From Parahoeflea halophila (GTDB lineage: Bacteria; Pseudomonadota; Alphaproteobacteria; Rhizobiales; Rhizobiaceae): a stretch of 64,000 nt of DNA. The notes below the pieces were generated by a model. That model was not told where the DNA came from, did not search any database, and worked only from the letters and a program-made list of their open reading frames with translations. The stretch is from assembly GCF_900220985.1 (NCBI RefSeq), contig NZ_OCPC01000001.1:62001-126000 (forward strand). The letters run 5' to 3'. A program made the translations under genes and the position numbers. Positions 8,666-18,823 of this stretch are shown piece after piece. The first letter of the stretch is position 1. Every line of letters starts with the position of its first letter.

Positions 8666-10465
8666 CTATCGCGCCACAGCTGCGTCAATCACGCGAATCT
8701 GTACCCGCCTGACGCCCTGCCAGTAATCGGCCGACAGCGAGCCCGCGATGTGAAACGTCAGTCCACGTCCACCAAGCAGACTCGCGCCCATTTCCGTGTC
8801 CGCCGCCCTGAAGGCAATGCCGTTGAGCCTGCCGCCATCGGGGCCGGAAAACGACAGCTTGATGTGATTCTGGCCGACCACGCGCGCATCCTTCAGCACG
8901 TGCCCGGGCATGGCGAAGACCGGCTGCGGGTGCCCCGCGCCGTAGGGACCGGCGCGCTCAATCAGGTCGACCAGATCGAGCGTTGCTCCGGAAGCCGAAA
9001 TTGCGCCATCGATCTTGAGCTGGTGCGTCGTGGTGAGCCCGGCCACGGCCTCGGCGGCGTTGTCCTCAAAAAACGCCCTCAGGTCCCCGAGCCGGCCTTG
9101 TTGAACGGTCAACCCGGCTGCCATGGCGTGACCGCCGCCCTTGACCAGCAGACCTGATTCCACGGCCTTGCGCACCAGCCGGCCGATATCGACACCCGGT
9201 ATCGAGCGACCGGACCCGGTCCCCTTGCCATTGCCGTCAAAGGCGATGGCGAAAGCCGGGCGGCGATAGCGCTCCTTGAGCCGCGAGGCCAACAGGCCGA
9301 CAACGCCGGGATGCCAGCCCTTACGCTCCGTGACGATGACCGCCGGCCCGTCGCCACTTGCCATCTCCATGGCAGCCTCCGCGTCCGCTTCGGCCAGCAT
9401 CGCCGCCTCGATCGCCTGCCGCTCCCGGTTCAGATCCTCGAGCTGGTCTGCAATGGCTGCCGCTTCATCCTTGTCTTCGATTGTCAACAAGCGGCTACCC
9501 AGAGCCGCGTCACCGATTCGACCCCCGGCATTGATCCGTGGCCCGATCAGAAAACCGAGGTGATAGGGCGTGACAGGGCCGTTGACCCCTGCCCGCTGCG
9601 AGATAGCTGTCAGCCCGGTATTGCCCATGCCACGTGCAGCCAGCAGCCCCTTGACCACGAAGGCCCGGTTGAGCCCCTTGAGCGGCACCACGTCACACAC
9701 GGTCGCCAGCGCCACCAGATCGAGGTTAGCGAGCAGGTCGAACGTATGAGCGCGGGTGTCACCCTTCCGGCGCAACAGCCTCAACGTCCCCGCCAGCACC
9801 ATGAACACCACACCGCAGGCGCACAGGTGCCCGAGCCCGGAGAGATCATCCTCGCGATTGGGATTGACCAGTGCCTGTGCGACCGGCAGTTCGCTGGCCA
9901 CCTGATGGTGATCGATCACGACCACATCGATTCCACGCCGCGCGGCTTCTGCGAGCGACTCGTGGCTGGTTGAGCCGCAGTCCACCGTGATGATCAGCTT
10001 TGCACCGCGCTCAACCAGTTCTCCGATGGCCGTGGGGTTCGGGCCATAGCCTTCGAAGATCCGGTCCGGAATGTAAATTTCGCTGGCGAGCCCGAAATGG
10101 CGCAGGAAGCGCTGCATCAGCGCGGAAGAGGCCGCACCGTCGACGTCATAGTCGCCAAAAACCGCAACCCGTTCTCCACGTGAAATGGCGAGGGCAATTC
10201 GCTCGGCCGCCCGGTCGCAATCGGTCAGCTTTGAAGGATCCGGCATCAATGTCTTGATGGTTGGGTCAAGGAAGGCCTTGGCGTCGCCAATGCCAACCTC
10301 ACGTCCCGCAAGCACGCGGGAGATCACGTCGGGAAGTCCGGTCGTCTGCGCAATCGAGATGGCCTTGTTTTCACCGGTCGCATCCAGCCGCGCCACCCAT
10401 CTCTGCCCGGACAGCGACTGCTCGACTCCAAGAAACGCCCGCTCTGATGCGCTGTTGACTGTCAT
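8666..10465 (-). CDS. recJ: Single-stranded-DNA-specific 5'-3' exonuclease RecJ
   Basis: About 599 residues, normal for RecJ. The DHH phosphoesterase core shows motif I DYDVDGAASSALM, the aspartate motif TVDCGSTSH, and motif III VVVIDHHQ with NPNREDD. The DHHA1 domain includes GWHPGVVGLLASRLKERYRRP and GSGRSIPGVDIG, KGGGHAMAAG. The C-terminal OB-fold has FSGPDGGRLNGIAFR. The enzyme degrades single-stranded DNA 5' to 3' with Mn/Mg in recombination and mismatch or base-excision repair. I chose the ATG at 10465 (MTVNSASERAFLG), which has a GAGCAGG site upstream. An ATG at 10531 would add 22 residues. Confidence 0.95.
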   Translation of the reverse strand: MTVNSASERAFLGVEQSLSGQRWVARLDATGENKAISIAQTTGLPDVISRVLAGREVGIGDAKAFLDPTIKTLMPDPSKLTDCDRAAERIALAISRGERVAVFGDYDVDGAASSALMQRFLRHFGLASEIYIPDRIFEGYGPNPTAIGELVERGAKLIITVDCGSTSHESLAEAARRGIDVVVIDHHQVASELPVAQALVNPNREDDLSGLGHLCACGVVFMVLAGTLRLLRRKGDTRAHTFDLLANLDLVALATVCDVVPLKGLNRAFVVKGLLAARGMGNTGLTAISQRAGVNGPVTPYHLGFLIGPRINAGGRIGDAALGSRLLTIEDKDEAAAIADQLEDLNRERQAIEAAMLAEADAEAAMEMASGDGPAVIVTERKGWHPGVVGLLASRLKERYRRPAFAIAFDGNGKGTGSGRSIPGVDIGRLVRKAVESGLLVKGGGHAMAAGLTVQQGRLGDLRAFFEDNAAEAVAGLTTTHQLKIDGAISASGATLDLVDLIERAGPYGAGHPQPVFAMPGHVLKDARVVGQNHIKLSFSGPDGGRLNGIAFRAADTEMGASLLGGRGLTFHIAGSLSADYWQGVRRVQIRVIDAAVAR

Positions 10466-10691
10466 GCGAAAACCAACCTGCTCAAGGCGCCCTGCCTTGA
10501 TGGTTGCGCCCTGGAAAGGCTCATAACCCAAACCGCCGCCGGCAGCAAAGCGCGGCAGGCGTCATTGCAGCGCCACCCGTCCAAATGGATTAGCAAGAGT
10601 CGCTGTAACGCTCCGAATTGATGCATGGGCGTCGCGTTCAAATGCAATCATTGAACGCGACATGCGTCAGGCACGGCTCGCCTGCCAACGC

Positions 10692-10726
10692 AAAACCGCC
10701 CCGGGCTCGGTTGAGACCGGGGCGGT
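10692..10726 (-). terminator. Intrinsic terminator of glpX
   Basis: On the reverse strand a 10-bp stem (ACCGCCCCGG / CCGGGGCGGT) is followed by TTTT, 36 bp after the glpX stop. Confidence 0.75.
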
Positions 10727-10761
10727 GCTCTTGCCTGACAGAATCTGGCGCTTCCAGCAAA

Positions 10762-11748
10762 TCAGTCGAACTTGGCGAGGTCCTGGTGGCGTGCCTTGAT
10801 CTCGCGCACTGTCTTGGACGAGGAGCGCATCACGATGGTGTGGGTGATGATGGCATCACGAGTAAATCTCACGCCCTGCAGCATGTTGCCGTCGGTCACG
10901 CCGGTGGCGGCAAACAGCACATCGCCGCTGGCCATTTCTTCCATCGAGTAGATCTTGTTCGGATCGGAAATCCCCATCTTGGCAGCACGGGCCACCTTCT
11001 CTTCGGTGTTGAGCTGCAAACGTCCCTGCATCTGTCCGCCGATACAGCGCAGTGCAGCGGCTGCCAGCACCCCCTCCGGGGCTCCGCCGATGCCGAGATA
11101 GATGTCGATGCCGGTCTCGTCGGGATCGGTGGTGTGAATGACGCCGGCCACATCGCCGTCACCGATCAACCGGATAGCGGCGCCCGTGGCCCGCACTTCC
11201 TCGATCAACCGCGCATGGCGGGGCCGGTCCAGGATACAGGCGGTTACCTGCTCCACCGCCACGCCTTTTGCGCGGGCTACGGCATTGATGTTCTCGGTCG
11301 GGGTCGCCTCCAGCGAAACGGTGTTGGCCGGATAGCCGGGACCAATCGCGATCTTTTCCATGTAGACATCCGGCGCGTAGAGCAGGCTGCCCTTTTCAGC
11401 AAACGCAATCACCGCCAGCGAATTCGGCAGGTTCTTGGCGCAGATCGTGGTGCCTTCCAGCGGATCGAGCGCAATATCGACCTTGGCGCCGTCACGAGTC
11501 CCGACTTCCTCGCCGATATAGAGCATCGGCGCTTCATCGCGTTCCCCTTCTCCGATCACCACGGTGCCGTCGATCGGCAAGCGGTTGAGCTCCTGGCGCA
11601 TGGCGTCGACGGCCACCTGGTCGGCAGCCATCTCGTCGCCACGGCCGCGAAGCCTTGCAGCGGCAACGGCAGCGCGCTCGGTAACACGCGCGATCTCGAG
11701 TGTCAGAATCCGTTCCAGGCCACTGGCTTCGGTTGCTTTGGCTGACAT
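10762..11748 (-). CDS. glpX: Class II fructose-1,6-bisphosphatase
   Basis: 328 residues, full length for GlpX. Signature blocks are GRGDEMAADQVAVDAMR, GTVVIGEGERDEAPMLYIGE, the metal and phosphate motif DIALDPLEGTTICAK, GDGDVAGVI and YLGIGGAPEGVLAAAALRC. The Li-sensitive, Mn/Mg-dependent enzyme hydrolyses fructose-1,6-bisphosphate in gluconeogenesis, and in some relatives also sedoheptulose bisphosphate. The gene lies between hom (upstream on the same strand) and recJ, an order I associate with Rhizobiales chromosomes. A 194-bp gap to hom leaves room for its own promoter, and a clear terminator follows. Confidence 0.96.
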   Translation of the reverse strand: MSAKATEASGLERILTLEIARVTERAAVAAARLRGRGDEMAADQVAVDAMRQELNRLPIDGTVVIGEGERDEAPMLYIGEEVGTRDGAKVDIALDPLEGTTICAKNLPNSLAVIAFAEKGSLLYAPDVYMEKIAIGPGYPANTVSLEATPTENINAVARAKGVAVEQVTACILDRPRHARLIEEVRATGAAIRLIGDGDVAGVIHTTDPDETGIDIYLGIGGAPEGVLAAAALRCIGGQMQGRLQLNTEEKVARAAKMGISDPNKIYSMEEMASGDVLFAATGVTDGNMLQGVRFTRDAIITHTIVMRSSSKTVREIKARHQDLAKFD

Positions 11749-11942
11749 GGTCTACTATCCCCCACAGTGTCACGTTTCGCCGCTCATACAGCGATCAAAC
11801 CTCGCAAGGCAATGTGAAAACCACATTAAAAGCCGTGTTTATTCAAGATTTTGGCCTGATCCCGATCTAAATCGATTAGGCTGAGAGATGCAGTCCCGAA
11901 ACCCTGCTCACCCCGGACAGAAGCACAGTTGCGCTGCCCGGC

Positions 11943-13265
11943 TCAGTTGTCGCGCGTGCGTTCGATGCGGATCACCTGGGGATCACCGGCAAGATAGCCC
12001 TCACGCTTGATGGCATCGACCGCGGCCCGAACCTTCGATTCCGTCGTCGCATGGGTGACCAGAATGACCGTTTGCGGACCGGCATCCGCACCCGCCGGCC
12101 GTGCGCGCTGGACGATCGATTCAAGCGAAATCTCGTTGCTGGCCATCAAGGTCGCGATCGAGGCAAACACCCCTGTCCGGTCATCGACCTTGAGCGAGAT
12201 GAAATATCCGCCTTCGTGGCTCTGGATCTGTGCCTTGACATAGGGCTCGAGCTTGTCGGCGGGCCGTCCCAGCGCCGGTGCGTGCTGATGGCCAGGCCGG
12301 CTCTTTGCGATATCGGCAATGTCACCGAGCACCGCGGATGCAGTGGCGGCGCCACCTGCTCCCGGTCCCGACAGCATGAGTTCGCCCAGAATGTCGGCTT
12401 CGATCGTCACCGCATTGGTCACGCCTTCCACCTGCGCGATCATCGAGCCTTTCGGGACCATGGTCGGGTGAACGCGCTGTTCGATCCCTGTCGCAGTCCG
12501 TTGCGATACGCCGAGCAGTTTGATTCGGTAGCCGAGTTCGTCGGCGGCGTGAATATCATCGATCGAGATATTGGTGATGCCCTCGATATAGACCTCATCT
12601 GCCGCTATCTCGGTGCCAAAGGCCAGGCTGGTCAGGATTGACAGTTTGTGCGCCGTGTCGTTGCCGTCAATATCAAACGCCGGGTCGGCTTCGGCATAAC
12701 CGAGCCGCTGGGCTTCGGCGAGACACTCCGCAAAGCCCATGTTCTCGTGTTCCATCCGGGTCAGGATGTAATTGCAGGTGCCGTTCATGATGCCATAGAT
12801 GCGCGTCACAGCGTTCCCGGTCAGCGACTCGCGCATCGCCTTGATCACCGGAATGCCGCCCGCAACCGCAGCCTCGAAGTTCAGAAGCACGCCATGGGCC
12901 TCGGCAAGCTTCGCCAGTTGCACGCCGTGCTGGGCAAGCATCGCCTTGTTGGCGGTGACAAAGTGCCGGCCGGCCGTCAGCGCCGCCGTCGCGGATGCGA
13001 GCGCCGGATCGCCCTCGCCGCCGATCAGTTCTACGAAAACATCAATGTCGGCCTCGCGCGCCATGGCCACCGGATCGTCGAACCAGACGACGCCATCAAG
13101 ATTGAGACCGCGATCACGGCTGCGGTCGCGCGCGCAGACCGCGGTGATCACGATTTCCCGACCACAGATATCGGCCAGGAGATTGTGCCGGCTCTTGAGA
13201 ATCTGGAACAATGCCGCACCGACAGTGCCAAGGCCTGCAATGCCGATTTTCAGGGCATCAGTCAT
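11943..13265 (-). CDS. hom: Homoserine dehydrogenase
   Basis: About 440 residues. The Rossmann motif GIAGLGTVG lies near the N-terminus. FVTANKAMLAQHG and FEAAVAGGIPVIKAMRESL mark the dehydrogenase core, followed by NYILTRM and LGYAEADPAFDIDGNDTAHKL with catalytic Asp and Lys. A C-terminal ACT domain (about 350-435; YFISLKVDDRTGVFASIATLM) implies threonine feedback. It reduces aspartate-4-semialdehyde to homoserine for Thr and Met synthesis. The ATG at 13265 (MTDALKIGIAG) fits the family; an upstream start at 13298 adds an unlike leader. It follows the aminotransferase gene by 87 bp in the same direction, probably as one unit. Confidence 0.96.
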   Translation of the reverse strand: MTDALKIGIAGLGTVGAALFQILKSRHNLLADICGREIVITAVCARDRSRDRGLNLDGVVWFDDPVAMAREADIDVFVELIGGEGDPALASATAALTAGRHFVTANKAMLAQHGVQLAKLAEAHGVLLNFEAAVAGGIPVIKAMRESLTGNAVTRIYGIMNGTCNYILTRMEHENMGFAECLAEAQRLGYAEADPAFDIDGNDTAHKLSILTSLAFGTEIAADEVYIEGITNISIDDIHAADELGYRIKLLGVSQRTATGIEQRVHPTMVPKGSMIAQVEGVTNAVTIEADILGELMLSGPGAGGAATASAVLGDIADIAKSRPGHQHAPALGRPADKLEPYVKAQIQSHEGGYFISLKVDDRTGVFASIATLMASNEISLESIVQRARPAGADAGPQTVILVTHATTESKVRAAVDAIKREGYLAGDPQVIRIERTRDN

Positions 13266-13352
13266 GTCAAAAGTCCACCTGTATGGGATCGCCCGCATGA
13301 ATATGCGGGGCGTTGGAAGTCAAGGCGGGTTTAGCGGCGAGTGCCGCGGCGG

Positions 13353-14573
13353 TCAACGCCGGGCGGACAATGAAACCACATTGTCGCCGCCGCCATTGCC
13401 CGCGGCCGCAAAGAAGCGCTTGATGTTGCGGGCCGCCTGGCGGATGCGGTGTTCGTTCTCGACCAGCGCGATGCGGACATGTTCATCGCCGTGCTCGCCG
13501 AACCCGACGCCGGGAGCAACCGCCACGTCGGCCTTTTCGACCAGCAGCTTGGAAAATTCCAGCGACCCCAGATGCTTGAACTGCTCCGGAATTGGCGCCC
13601 AGGCAAACATCGTTGCAGCTGGTGGCGGCACGTCCCAGCCGGCCTTGCCGAAACTCTCGACCAGCACATCGCGCCGACGCTTATAGATCGAACGCACCTC
13701 GGCGATCTCGGAACCATCTCCGTTCAATGCAGCAGTGGCTGCCACCTGGATCGGCGTGAACGCGCCGTAGTCAAGATAGGACTTGACCCGCGTCAGCGCC
13801 GAGATCAACCGCTCGTTGCCGACGGCAAAGCCCATGCGCCAGCCCGGCATCGAAAAGGTCTTCGACATAGAGGTGAATTCGACACAGATGTCGATCGCGC
13901 CCGGCACCTCCAGCACCGACGGCGGCGGCGTGCCGTCGAAATAGATTTCGGAGTAGGCCAGATCCGACAGGATGAGGATGTGGTGTTTCTTAGCGAAAGC
14001 CACCACGTCCTTGTAGAAATCCAGCGTCGCCACATAACTTGTCGGGTTCGATGGATAATTCAGAATGAGCGCCAGCGGTTTCGGGATCGAATGCCGCACC
14101 GAGCGCTCCAGCGCTGAAAAGAAGCTGTTGTCCGGAACGACATCCAGCGACCGGATCACGCCGCCCGACATGATGAAGCCGAAAGCATGGATCGGATAGG
14201 TAGGATTGGGACACAGGATCACATCACCGGGTGCGGTGATGGCCTGGGCCATGTTGGCAAAGCCTTCCTTGGAGCCAAGCGTGGCCACGACCTGGGTCTC
14301 GGAATTGAGCTTCACGCCGAAACGCCGCTCGTAATAGGCAGCCTGCGCCCGCCGGAGGCCTGGAATGCCGCGCGAGGTGGAATAGCGATGTGTCCGCGGA
14401 TCTTTAACCGCCTCACACAGCTTTTCGACTATGGAGGCAGGTGTCGGCAGGTCGGGATTGCCCATACCCAGATCAATGATGTCGGCCCCCCCGGCCCGCG
14501 CCGACGCTTTGAGCCGGTTGACCTGCTCAAAAACGTAAGGCGGAAGTCGGCGGACTTTGTGAAATTCTTCCAT
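13353..14573 (-). CDS. PLP-dependent class I aminotransferase, AlaC-like
   Basis: 406 residues of fold-type I aminotransferase. Features include the substrate loop LGMGNPDLPTP, RYSTSRGIPGLRRA, the ring-stacking region GSKEGFANMAQ, NYPSNPTS, SDLAYSEIYFDG, the PLP lysine Lys238 in SMSKTFSMPGWRMGF, and the substrate arginine in HVRIALVENEHRIRQA. It resembles AlaC/YfdZ glutamate-pyruvate transaminases and the LL-diaminopimelate aminotransferase-like group. The adjacent hom gene suggests a role in aspartate- or alanine-family amino-acid metabolism. The exact substrate cannot be read from sequence, so no symbol is given. Confidence 0.88.
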   Translation of the reverse strand: MEEFHKVRRLPPYVFEQVNRLKASARAGGADIIDLGMGNPDLPTPASIVEKLCEAVKDPRTHRYSTSRGIPGLRRAQAAYYERRFGVKLNSETQVVATLGSKEGFANMAQAITAPGDVILCPNPTYPIHAFGFIMSGGVIRSLDVVPDNSFFSALERSVRHSIPKPLALILNYPSNPTSYVATLDFYKDVVAFAKKHHILILSDLAYSEIYFDGTPPPSVLEVPGAIDICVEFTSMSKTFSMPGWRMGFAVGNERLISALTRVKSYLDYGAFTPIQVAATAALNGDGSEIAEVRSIYKRRRDVLVESFGKAGWDVPPPAATMFAWAPIPEQFKHLGSLEFSKLLVEKADVAVAPGVGFGEHGDEHVRIALVENEHRIRQAARNIKRFFAAAGNGGGDNVVSLSARR

Positions 14574-14652
14574 GGAATTCCCCGGGGTTGTGGGCTGATT
14601 GGAGACGCTCTGATGTCATGGCTTTGCGTCCAAACCAAGTCAAACGCAAGGT

Positions 14653-15159
14653 CTAATTCTCGATTTCCCGTTGCGTGTCGCTTCCATGGCGGGCAGCCAG
14701 GGCCCGCAATTCCCTGAGCCGGGCCTCGTATTGCGCTCGCGCGTCCGGCGTCGATGCGCGGTTGCGAAGCAGCTCGGTCATCTCAGCTTCAGCTTCCAGC
14801 TTGTCCTGTTCGGAGAACTGGCTGTTGGCGGCCTTCGGTTGCTGGCCGAAAGTGGGGAACTCACCCGTCCGGCTGGCACCGGAATCAACAAACGCCTTGT
14901 TCTGGGCCGGTGCAGTCCTTTCAATCGGCACAACCGAAACAAATCCCGGATTGCGGGCGATGGTCCGGGACTGCTTCCCCGGTTCAATGTCATCCCCCGA
15001 AACTGCCGCCGAAGTGTCCGCAACCGGTTGCCCAGCGGTATCGCCGGCACCGGCCGCCGCCACAGTCTTCGGCGCCGCGTCTTCAAGCGACGCTGTCTGA
15101 CAGCCTGCAAGCAAGAGGCAGTACAGCACAACATATATCGGACGAACCATCAGTCTCAT
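14653..15159 (-). CDS. Small hypothetical lipoprotein
   Basis: 168 residues starting MRLMVRPIYVVLYCLLLAGCQ: a short basic n-region, a hydrophobic core and lipobox LAGC, so a lipid-anchored envelope protein. The middle is low-complexity (Ala, Gly, Thr). The last 45 residues are charged and probably helical (FSEQDKLEAEAEMTELLRNR, ARLRELRALAARHG), perhaps a coiled coil. The frame remains open upstream to 15384, but that part lacks a signal peptide and would bury the lipobox, so it was rejected. I do not recognise the family. The gene is divergent from phaC, with 169 bp between the starts. Confidence 0.7.
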   Translation of the reverse strand: MRLMVRPIYVVLYCLLLAGCQTASLEDAAPKTVAAAGAGDTAGQPVADTSAAVSGDDIEPGKQSRTIARNPGFVSVVPIERTAPAQNKAFVDSGASRTGEFPTFGQQPKAANSQFSEQDKLEAEAEMTELLRNRASTPDARAQYEARLRELRALAARHGSDTQREIEN

Positions 15160-15328
15160 GATCACAATTATTCCGGTCTTCGCCGAAGGGCGGTCATGAC
15201 ATGGACAAAAAAAGCCCGTATCAATGAAGGATAACGCCAGACTTGGCAGACAAGCAAAGCAAACAAGCCGATTTAAGGCAGAAAACGGGCCTGAAGCAAG
15301 CTCGGGAACATGATGAGGAGGCGCCATC

Positions 15329-17164
15329 ATGGCGGACAAGGGCAAAACGACGGCTGGAAACGACCAGGCTGAGCCGGGCACCACGTCCGCTGAGGCTTAT
15401 GTCGTCAAGGATCCCGAAGTTTTCGCCCGCAATCTTGCCCGCATGCTTGAAGAACTCGGCAAGGCCGCCTCGGCCTGGGTGGAACCGCGCGAAAAGGGCG
15501 AAGTCGTCGATACCGTCTCGGAGCCGATGGCGGATATGGTCAAGACCTTCTCCAAGGTCGGCGAGTACTGGCTGTCTGATCCCAAGCGTGCCCTTGATGC
15601 CCAGACATCGCTGCTGACGAGCTATTTCGGCATGTGGAGCGCATCCGTTGCCCGCATGTCGGGCGAGGACACCAGCCCCCGCCCGCCCAACAGGGACAAG
15701 CGCTTTGCCGATCCGGACTGGGAGAACAATCCATTCTTCGAGTTCCTGAAGAATGCCTATTTCATCACCTCGGACTGGGCCAACAAGCTCGTCGACGAGA
15801 GCGAAGGCCTCGACCCACACACGCGTCACAAGGCAGCCTTTTATGTGCGTCAGATCACAAGCGCGCTGTCGCCGGCCAATTTCATCGCCACCAATCCCGA
15901 ACTCTACAAGGAAATGGTCGCCTCCAACGGCGAAAATCTGGTCAAGGGCATGCACATGCTGGCCGAGGATATTGCCGCCGGCAAGGGCGAGTTGCGGCTG
16001 CGCCAGTCCGATGCCTCCAAGTTCAAGGTCGGCGGCAACATTGCTGTCTCGCCCGGCAAGGTCATTGCCCAGAACGAGGTCTGCCAGGTCATTCAGTATG
16101 ACCCGTCGACCGAGACCGTTCTCAAGCGCCCGCTGATGATCGTGCCCCCCTGGATCAACAAGTTCTACATTCTCGATCTGAACCCGAAAAAGTCCTTCAT
16201 CAAATGGGCCGTCGATCAGGGACATACGGTGTTCGTGATATCCTGGGTCAACCCGGACCAGCGCCACGCCGGCAAGGACTGGGAGTCCTATTCCCGCGAG
16301 GGCATTTCCTTCGCCCTCGACACCATCGAGAAGGCCACCGGCGAACGCGAGGTCAATGCCATTGGCTATTGCGTCGGCGGCACCCTGCTGGCCGCCACAC
16401 TGGCACTGCACGCCCAGGAGAAGGTTCAAAGAATAGCCACCGCCACCTTTTTCACCACCCAGACCGACTTCACCTATGCCGGGGATCTCAAGGTGTTCGT
16501 CGACGAGGCGCAGATCAGTGCGATCGAAAACGCCATGGAGAAGAACGGCTACCTCGATGGCTCGAAAATGGCGACGGCCTTCAACATGTTGCGCGCCTCG
16601 GACCTGATCTGGCCCTACGTGGTCAACAATTACCTCAAGGGCAAGGACCCGATGCCCTTCGACCTGCTCTACTGGAATTCGGACGCCACCCGCATGGCGG
16701 CGGCCAACCATTCCTACTACCTGCGCAACTGCTATCTCGAGAACAACCTGTCGCAAGGCAAGATGCAGCTTGCCGGCAAGACCCTCAATCTCGGCGACAT
16801 CAAGATCCCGGTCTACAATCTGGCCGCCAGGGAAGACCATATCGCCCCTGCCCGCTCCGCCTATATCGGCGGCAAGCTGTTCGGAGGGGACGTGACCTAT
16901 GTCATGTCCGGGTCGGGCCACATCGCCGGTGTCGTCAACCCGCCTTCATCGGGCAAATACCAGTTCTGGTCCGACGGCCCCGCGCATGCCGAATTCGAGG
17001 ACTGGGTTGCCGGCGCTGTCGAAACCCCGGGATCCTGGTGGCCACACTGGCACGCCTGGATTCGCGCCGCCTCCGATGAAGAAGTGCCCGCGCGCAAACC
17101 CGGCGGCAAGAAGCTCAAGCCGATCGAAGATGCTCCCGGATCCTATGTTCAGGTGCGGATCTGA
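15329..17164 (+). CDS. phaC: Class I poly(3-hydroxyalkanoate) synthase
   Basis: 611 residues. The alpha/beta-hydrolase core carries the lipase-like box GYCVGG with nucleophile Cys348. Asp503 (REDHIAP) and His531 (SGSGHIAGVVNPP) complete the triad, with the same spacing class as Cys319/Asp480/His508 of the Cupriavidus enzyme. The N-terminal PhaC_N domain (about 90-270) includes WENNPFFEFLKNAYF and NFIATNPELYKEM. It polymerises 3-hydroxyacyl-CoA into storage polyester on granules. The ATG has a strong site (GAGGAGG). No phaA, phaB or phaR is adjacent. A long antisense frame across this gene (15221-16921) is a codon-bias shadow. Confidence 0.96.
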   Translation: MADKGKTTAGNDQAEPGTTSAEAYVVKDPEVFARNLARMLEELGKAASAWVEPREKGEVVDTVSEPMADMVKTFSKVGEYWLSDPKRALDAQTSLLTSYFGMWSASVARMSGEDTSPRPPNRDKRFADPDWENNPFFEFLKNAYFITSDWANKLVDESEGLDPHTRHKAAFYVRQITSALSPANFIATNPELYKEMVASNGENLVKGMHMLAEDIAAGKGELRLRQSDASKFKVGGNIAVSPGKVIAQNEVCQVIQYDPSTETVLKRPLMIVPPWINKFYILDLNPKKSFIKWAVDQGHTVFVISWVNPDQRHAGKDWESYSREGISFALDTIEKATGEREVNAIGYCVGGTLLAATLALHAQEKVQRIATATFFTTQTDFTYAGDLKVFVDEAQISAIENAMEKNGYLDGSKMATAFNMLRASDLIWPYVVNNYLKGKDPMPFDLLYWNSDATRMAAANHSYYLRNCYLENNLSQGKMQLAGKTLNLGDIKIPVYNLAAREDHIAPARSAYIGGKLFGGDVTYVMSGSGHIAGVVNPPSSGKYQFWSDGPAHAEFEDWVAGAVETPGSWWPHWHAWIRAASDEEVPARKPGGKKLKPIEDAPGSYVQVRI

Positions 17165-17227
17165 CATCCGCCCACAAGCAGGGGCTAAATTTGCGGGCCA
17201 GGCCGATGACTGGTATGGGCGCAGACC

Positions 17228-17950
17228 ATGATTTTCGACCCGCCGCTCATTCCCGCGACCCTGATCCGCCGCTACAAGCGTTTCCTGTTTGATGCAAAAC
17301 TCGACACCGGTGAGTTGATTACCGGCTCCTGCCCCAACACCGGCTCGATGCGCGGGCTGACCGAGCCCGGTTCGAAGTGTTTTCTCACCTTGCATTCAAC
17401 AGCCACGCGAAAATACGCGTACGCGCTGGAACTGGTGGCGTCCGACAACACGCTTGTGGGCATCAACACCGGTCGGCCCAACCGGCTGGTCGAGGAGGCG
17501 ATCGACAAGGGGCTCATCGGCACCCTTGGAACCTACGCGATACGCCGACGCGAGCAGAAATACGGCAACAATTCGCGCATCGACATTCTTCTCGAGGACC
17601 CGGACAAGGGCCTAGCCTATGTCGAGGTCAAGAATGTGCATTTCCGTCGCAGCGAAGGCCTTGCGGAGTTTCCCGACAGCGTTACTACGCGTGGCGCCAA
17701 GCATCTCGACGAACTTGGCGACATGGCCGAGGCTGGACACCGCGCCATAATGGTCTATCTGATCCAGCGCGGTGATGTAGACCGCCTGAGCCTGTGCCGC
17801 GATCTCGACCCGGCCTACGCAGCGGCCTTTGATCGCGCCATGACCCGCGGGGTTGAAGCCTGCGCCATACGGTGCAACATCACACCGGAGCAAATCAGCG
17901 CTGAGACGATGGTACCCGTTGAGGAAACCCGCCTAAACAGCGTATTGTAA
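17228..17950 (+). CDS. sfsA: SfsA-family putative nuclease / sugar fermentation stimulation protein
   Basis: 240 residues, standard length. Typical features are the N-terminal [27 protein letters not shown] with an OB-like fold, [13 protein letters not shown], and the PD-(D/E)XK-like core SRIDILLED...AYVEVKNV with [16 protein letters not shown]. The family is named after an E. coli effect on maltose genes; its fold suggests a nuclease or DNA-binding role, but biochemistry is thin. It lies 63 bp after phaC and 45 bp before map, all forward, so read-through is plausible. Confidence 0.92.
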   Translation: MIFDPPLIPATLIRRYKRFLFDAKLDTGELITGSCPNTGSMRGLTEPGSKCFLTLHSTATRKYAYALELVASDNTLVGINTGRPNRLVEEAIDKGLIGTLGTYAIRRREQKYGNNSRIDILLEDPDKGLAYVEVKNVHFRRSEGLAEFPDSVTTRGAKHLDELGDMAEAGHRAIMVYLIQRGDVDRLSLCRDLDPAYAAAFDRAMTRGVEACAIRCNITPEQISAETMVPVEETRLNSVL

Positions 17951-17995
17951 TATAAGACCGGTGCAACCGGCCTGAAAACGACAAAGCGAGCCACC

Positions 17996-18823
17996 ATGGT
18001 TACCTATATTGATGCCGCATCGGCCCCGATGAAGAACACAGGCCAGATCCGGCTCTACGGCGAGGAAGGCTTTGAAGGCATGCGCAAGGCAAGCCGGATA
18101 ACAGCCAGGTGCCTGGATGAACTGGCAACCCGCGCCGTGCCCGGCGTCACCACCAACGAGATTGACCGTTTTGTCTATGAATTCGGCATGGACCACGGCG
18201 CCCTGCCCGCGACGCTGAACTACCGTGGCTACACCAAGTCCTGCTGCACCTCGATCAATCACGTGGTCTGCCACGGTATCCCCAATGACAAGCCGCTGCG
18301 CGAAGGCGAGATCGTCAATATCGACGTCACCTATGTGCTCGACGGCTGGCATGGCGATTCAAGCCGGATGTATCCGATCGGTGAAATCAAGCGCGCCGCC
18401 GAACGGCTTCTCGAGATCACCCACCAATCGCTGATGCTCGGCATCGAGGCGGTCAAGCCCGGCGCACGCACTGGCGCAATCGGTGAAGCCATTCAGAAAT
18501 ATGCCGAATCCGAGCGCTGCTCGGTGGTGCGCGATTTCTGCGGCCATGGCGTCGGCAAGCTGTTTCACGATGCACCGAACATCCTGCATTACGGCCGCGC
18601 AGGGGAAGGGCCGGAGATGCGCCCCGGCATGATCTTCACCATCGAGCCGATGATCAATCTCGGGCGGCCGCATGTAAAGGTGCTCTCCGACGGCTGGACT
18701 GCGGTGACACGCGACCGGTCGCTGACCGCGCAATACGAGCATACCATCGGCGTGACCGAGACCGGTTGCGAGATTTTCACCCTTTCCCCAGCCGGTCTCG
18801 ACCGTCCCGGACTGCCTGCATGA
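17996..18823 (+). CDS. map: Type I methionine aminopeptidase
   Basis: 275 residues with the pita-bread fold. Motifs are [45 protein letters not shown] (the two metal Asp), [19 protein letters not shown] (metal His), [12 protein letters not shown] (metal Glu) and [12 protein letters not shown] (metal Glu). It removes the initiator Met from nascent proteins in the cytoplasm, after peptide deformylase. Its stop overlaps the radC start as ATGA, so the two genes are translationally coupled. The N-terminus is about 10-15 residues longer than E. coli MAP, as is common in alphaproteobacteria. Confidence 0.96.
   Translation: MVTYIDAASAPMKNTGQIRLYGEEGFEGMRKASRITARCLDELATRAVPGVTTNEIDRFVYEFGMDHGALPATLNYRGYTKSCCTSINHVVCHGIPNDKPLREGEIVNIDVTYVLDGWHGDSSRMYPIGEIKRAAERLLEITHQSLMLGIEAVKPGARTGAIGEAIQKYAESERCSVVRDFCGHGVGKLFHDAPNILHYGRAGEGPEMRPGMIFTIEPMINLGRPHVKVLSDGWTAVTRDRSLTAQYEHTIGVTETGCEIFTLSPAGLDRPGLPA

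Noticed and set aside
15221-16921. 566-codon frame antisense to phaC
   Set aside because: phaC has a complete catalytic triad and a strong ribosome site; the antisense product has no family features and reflects codon bias.
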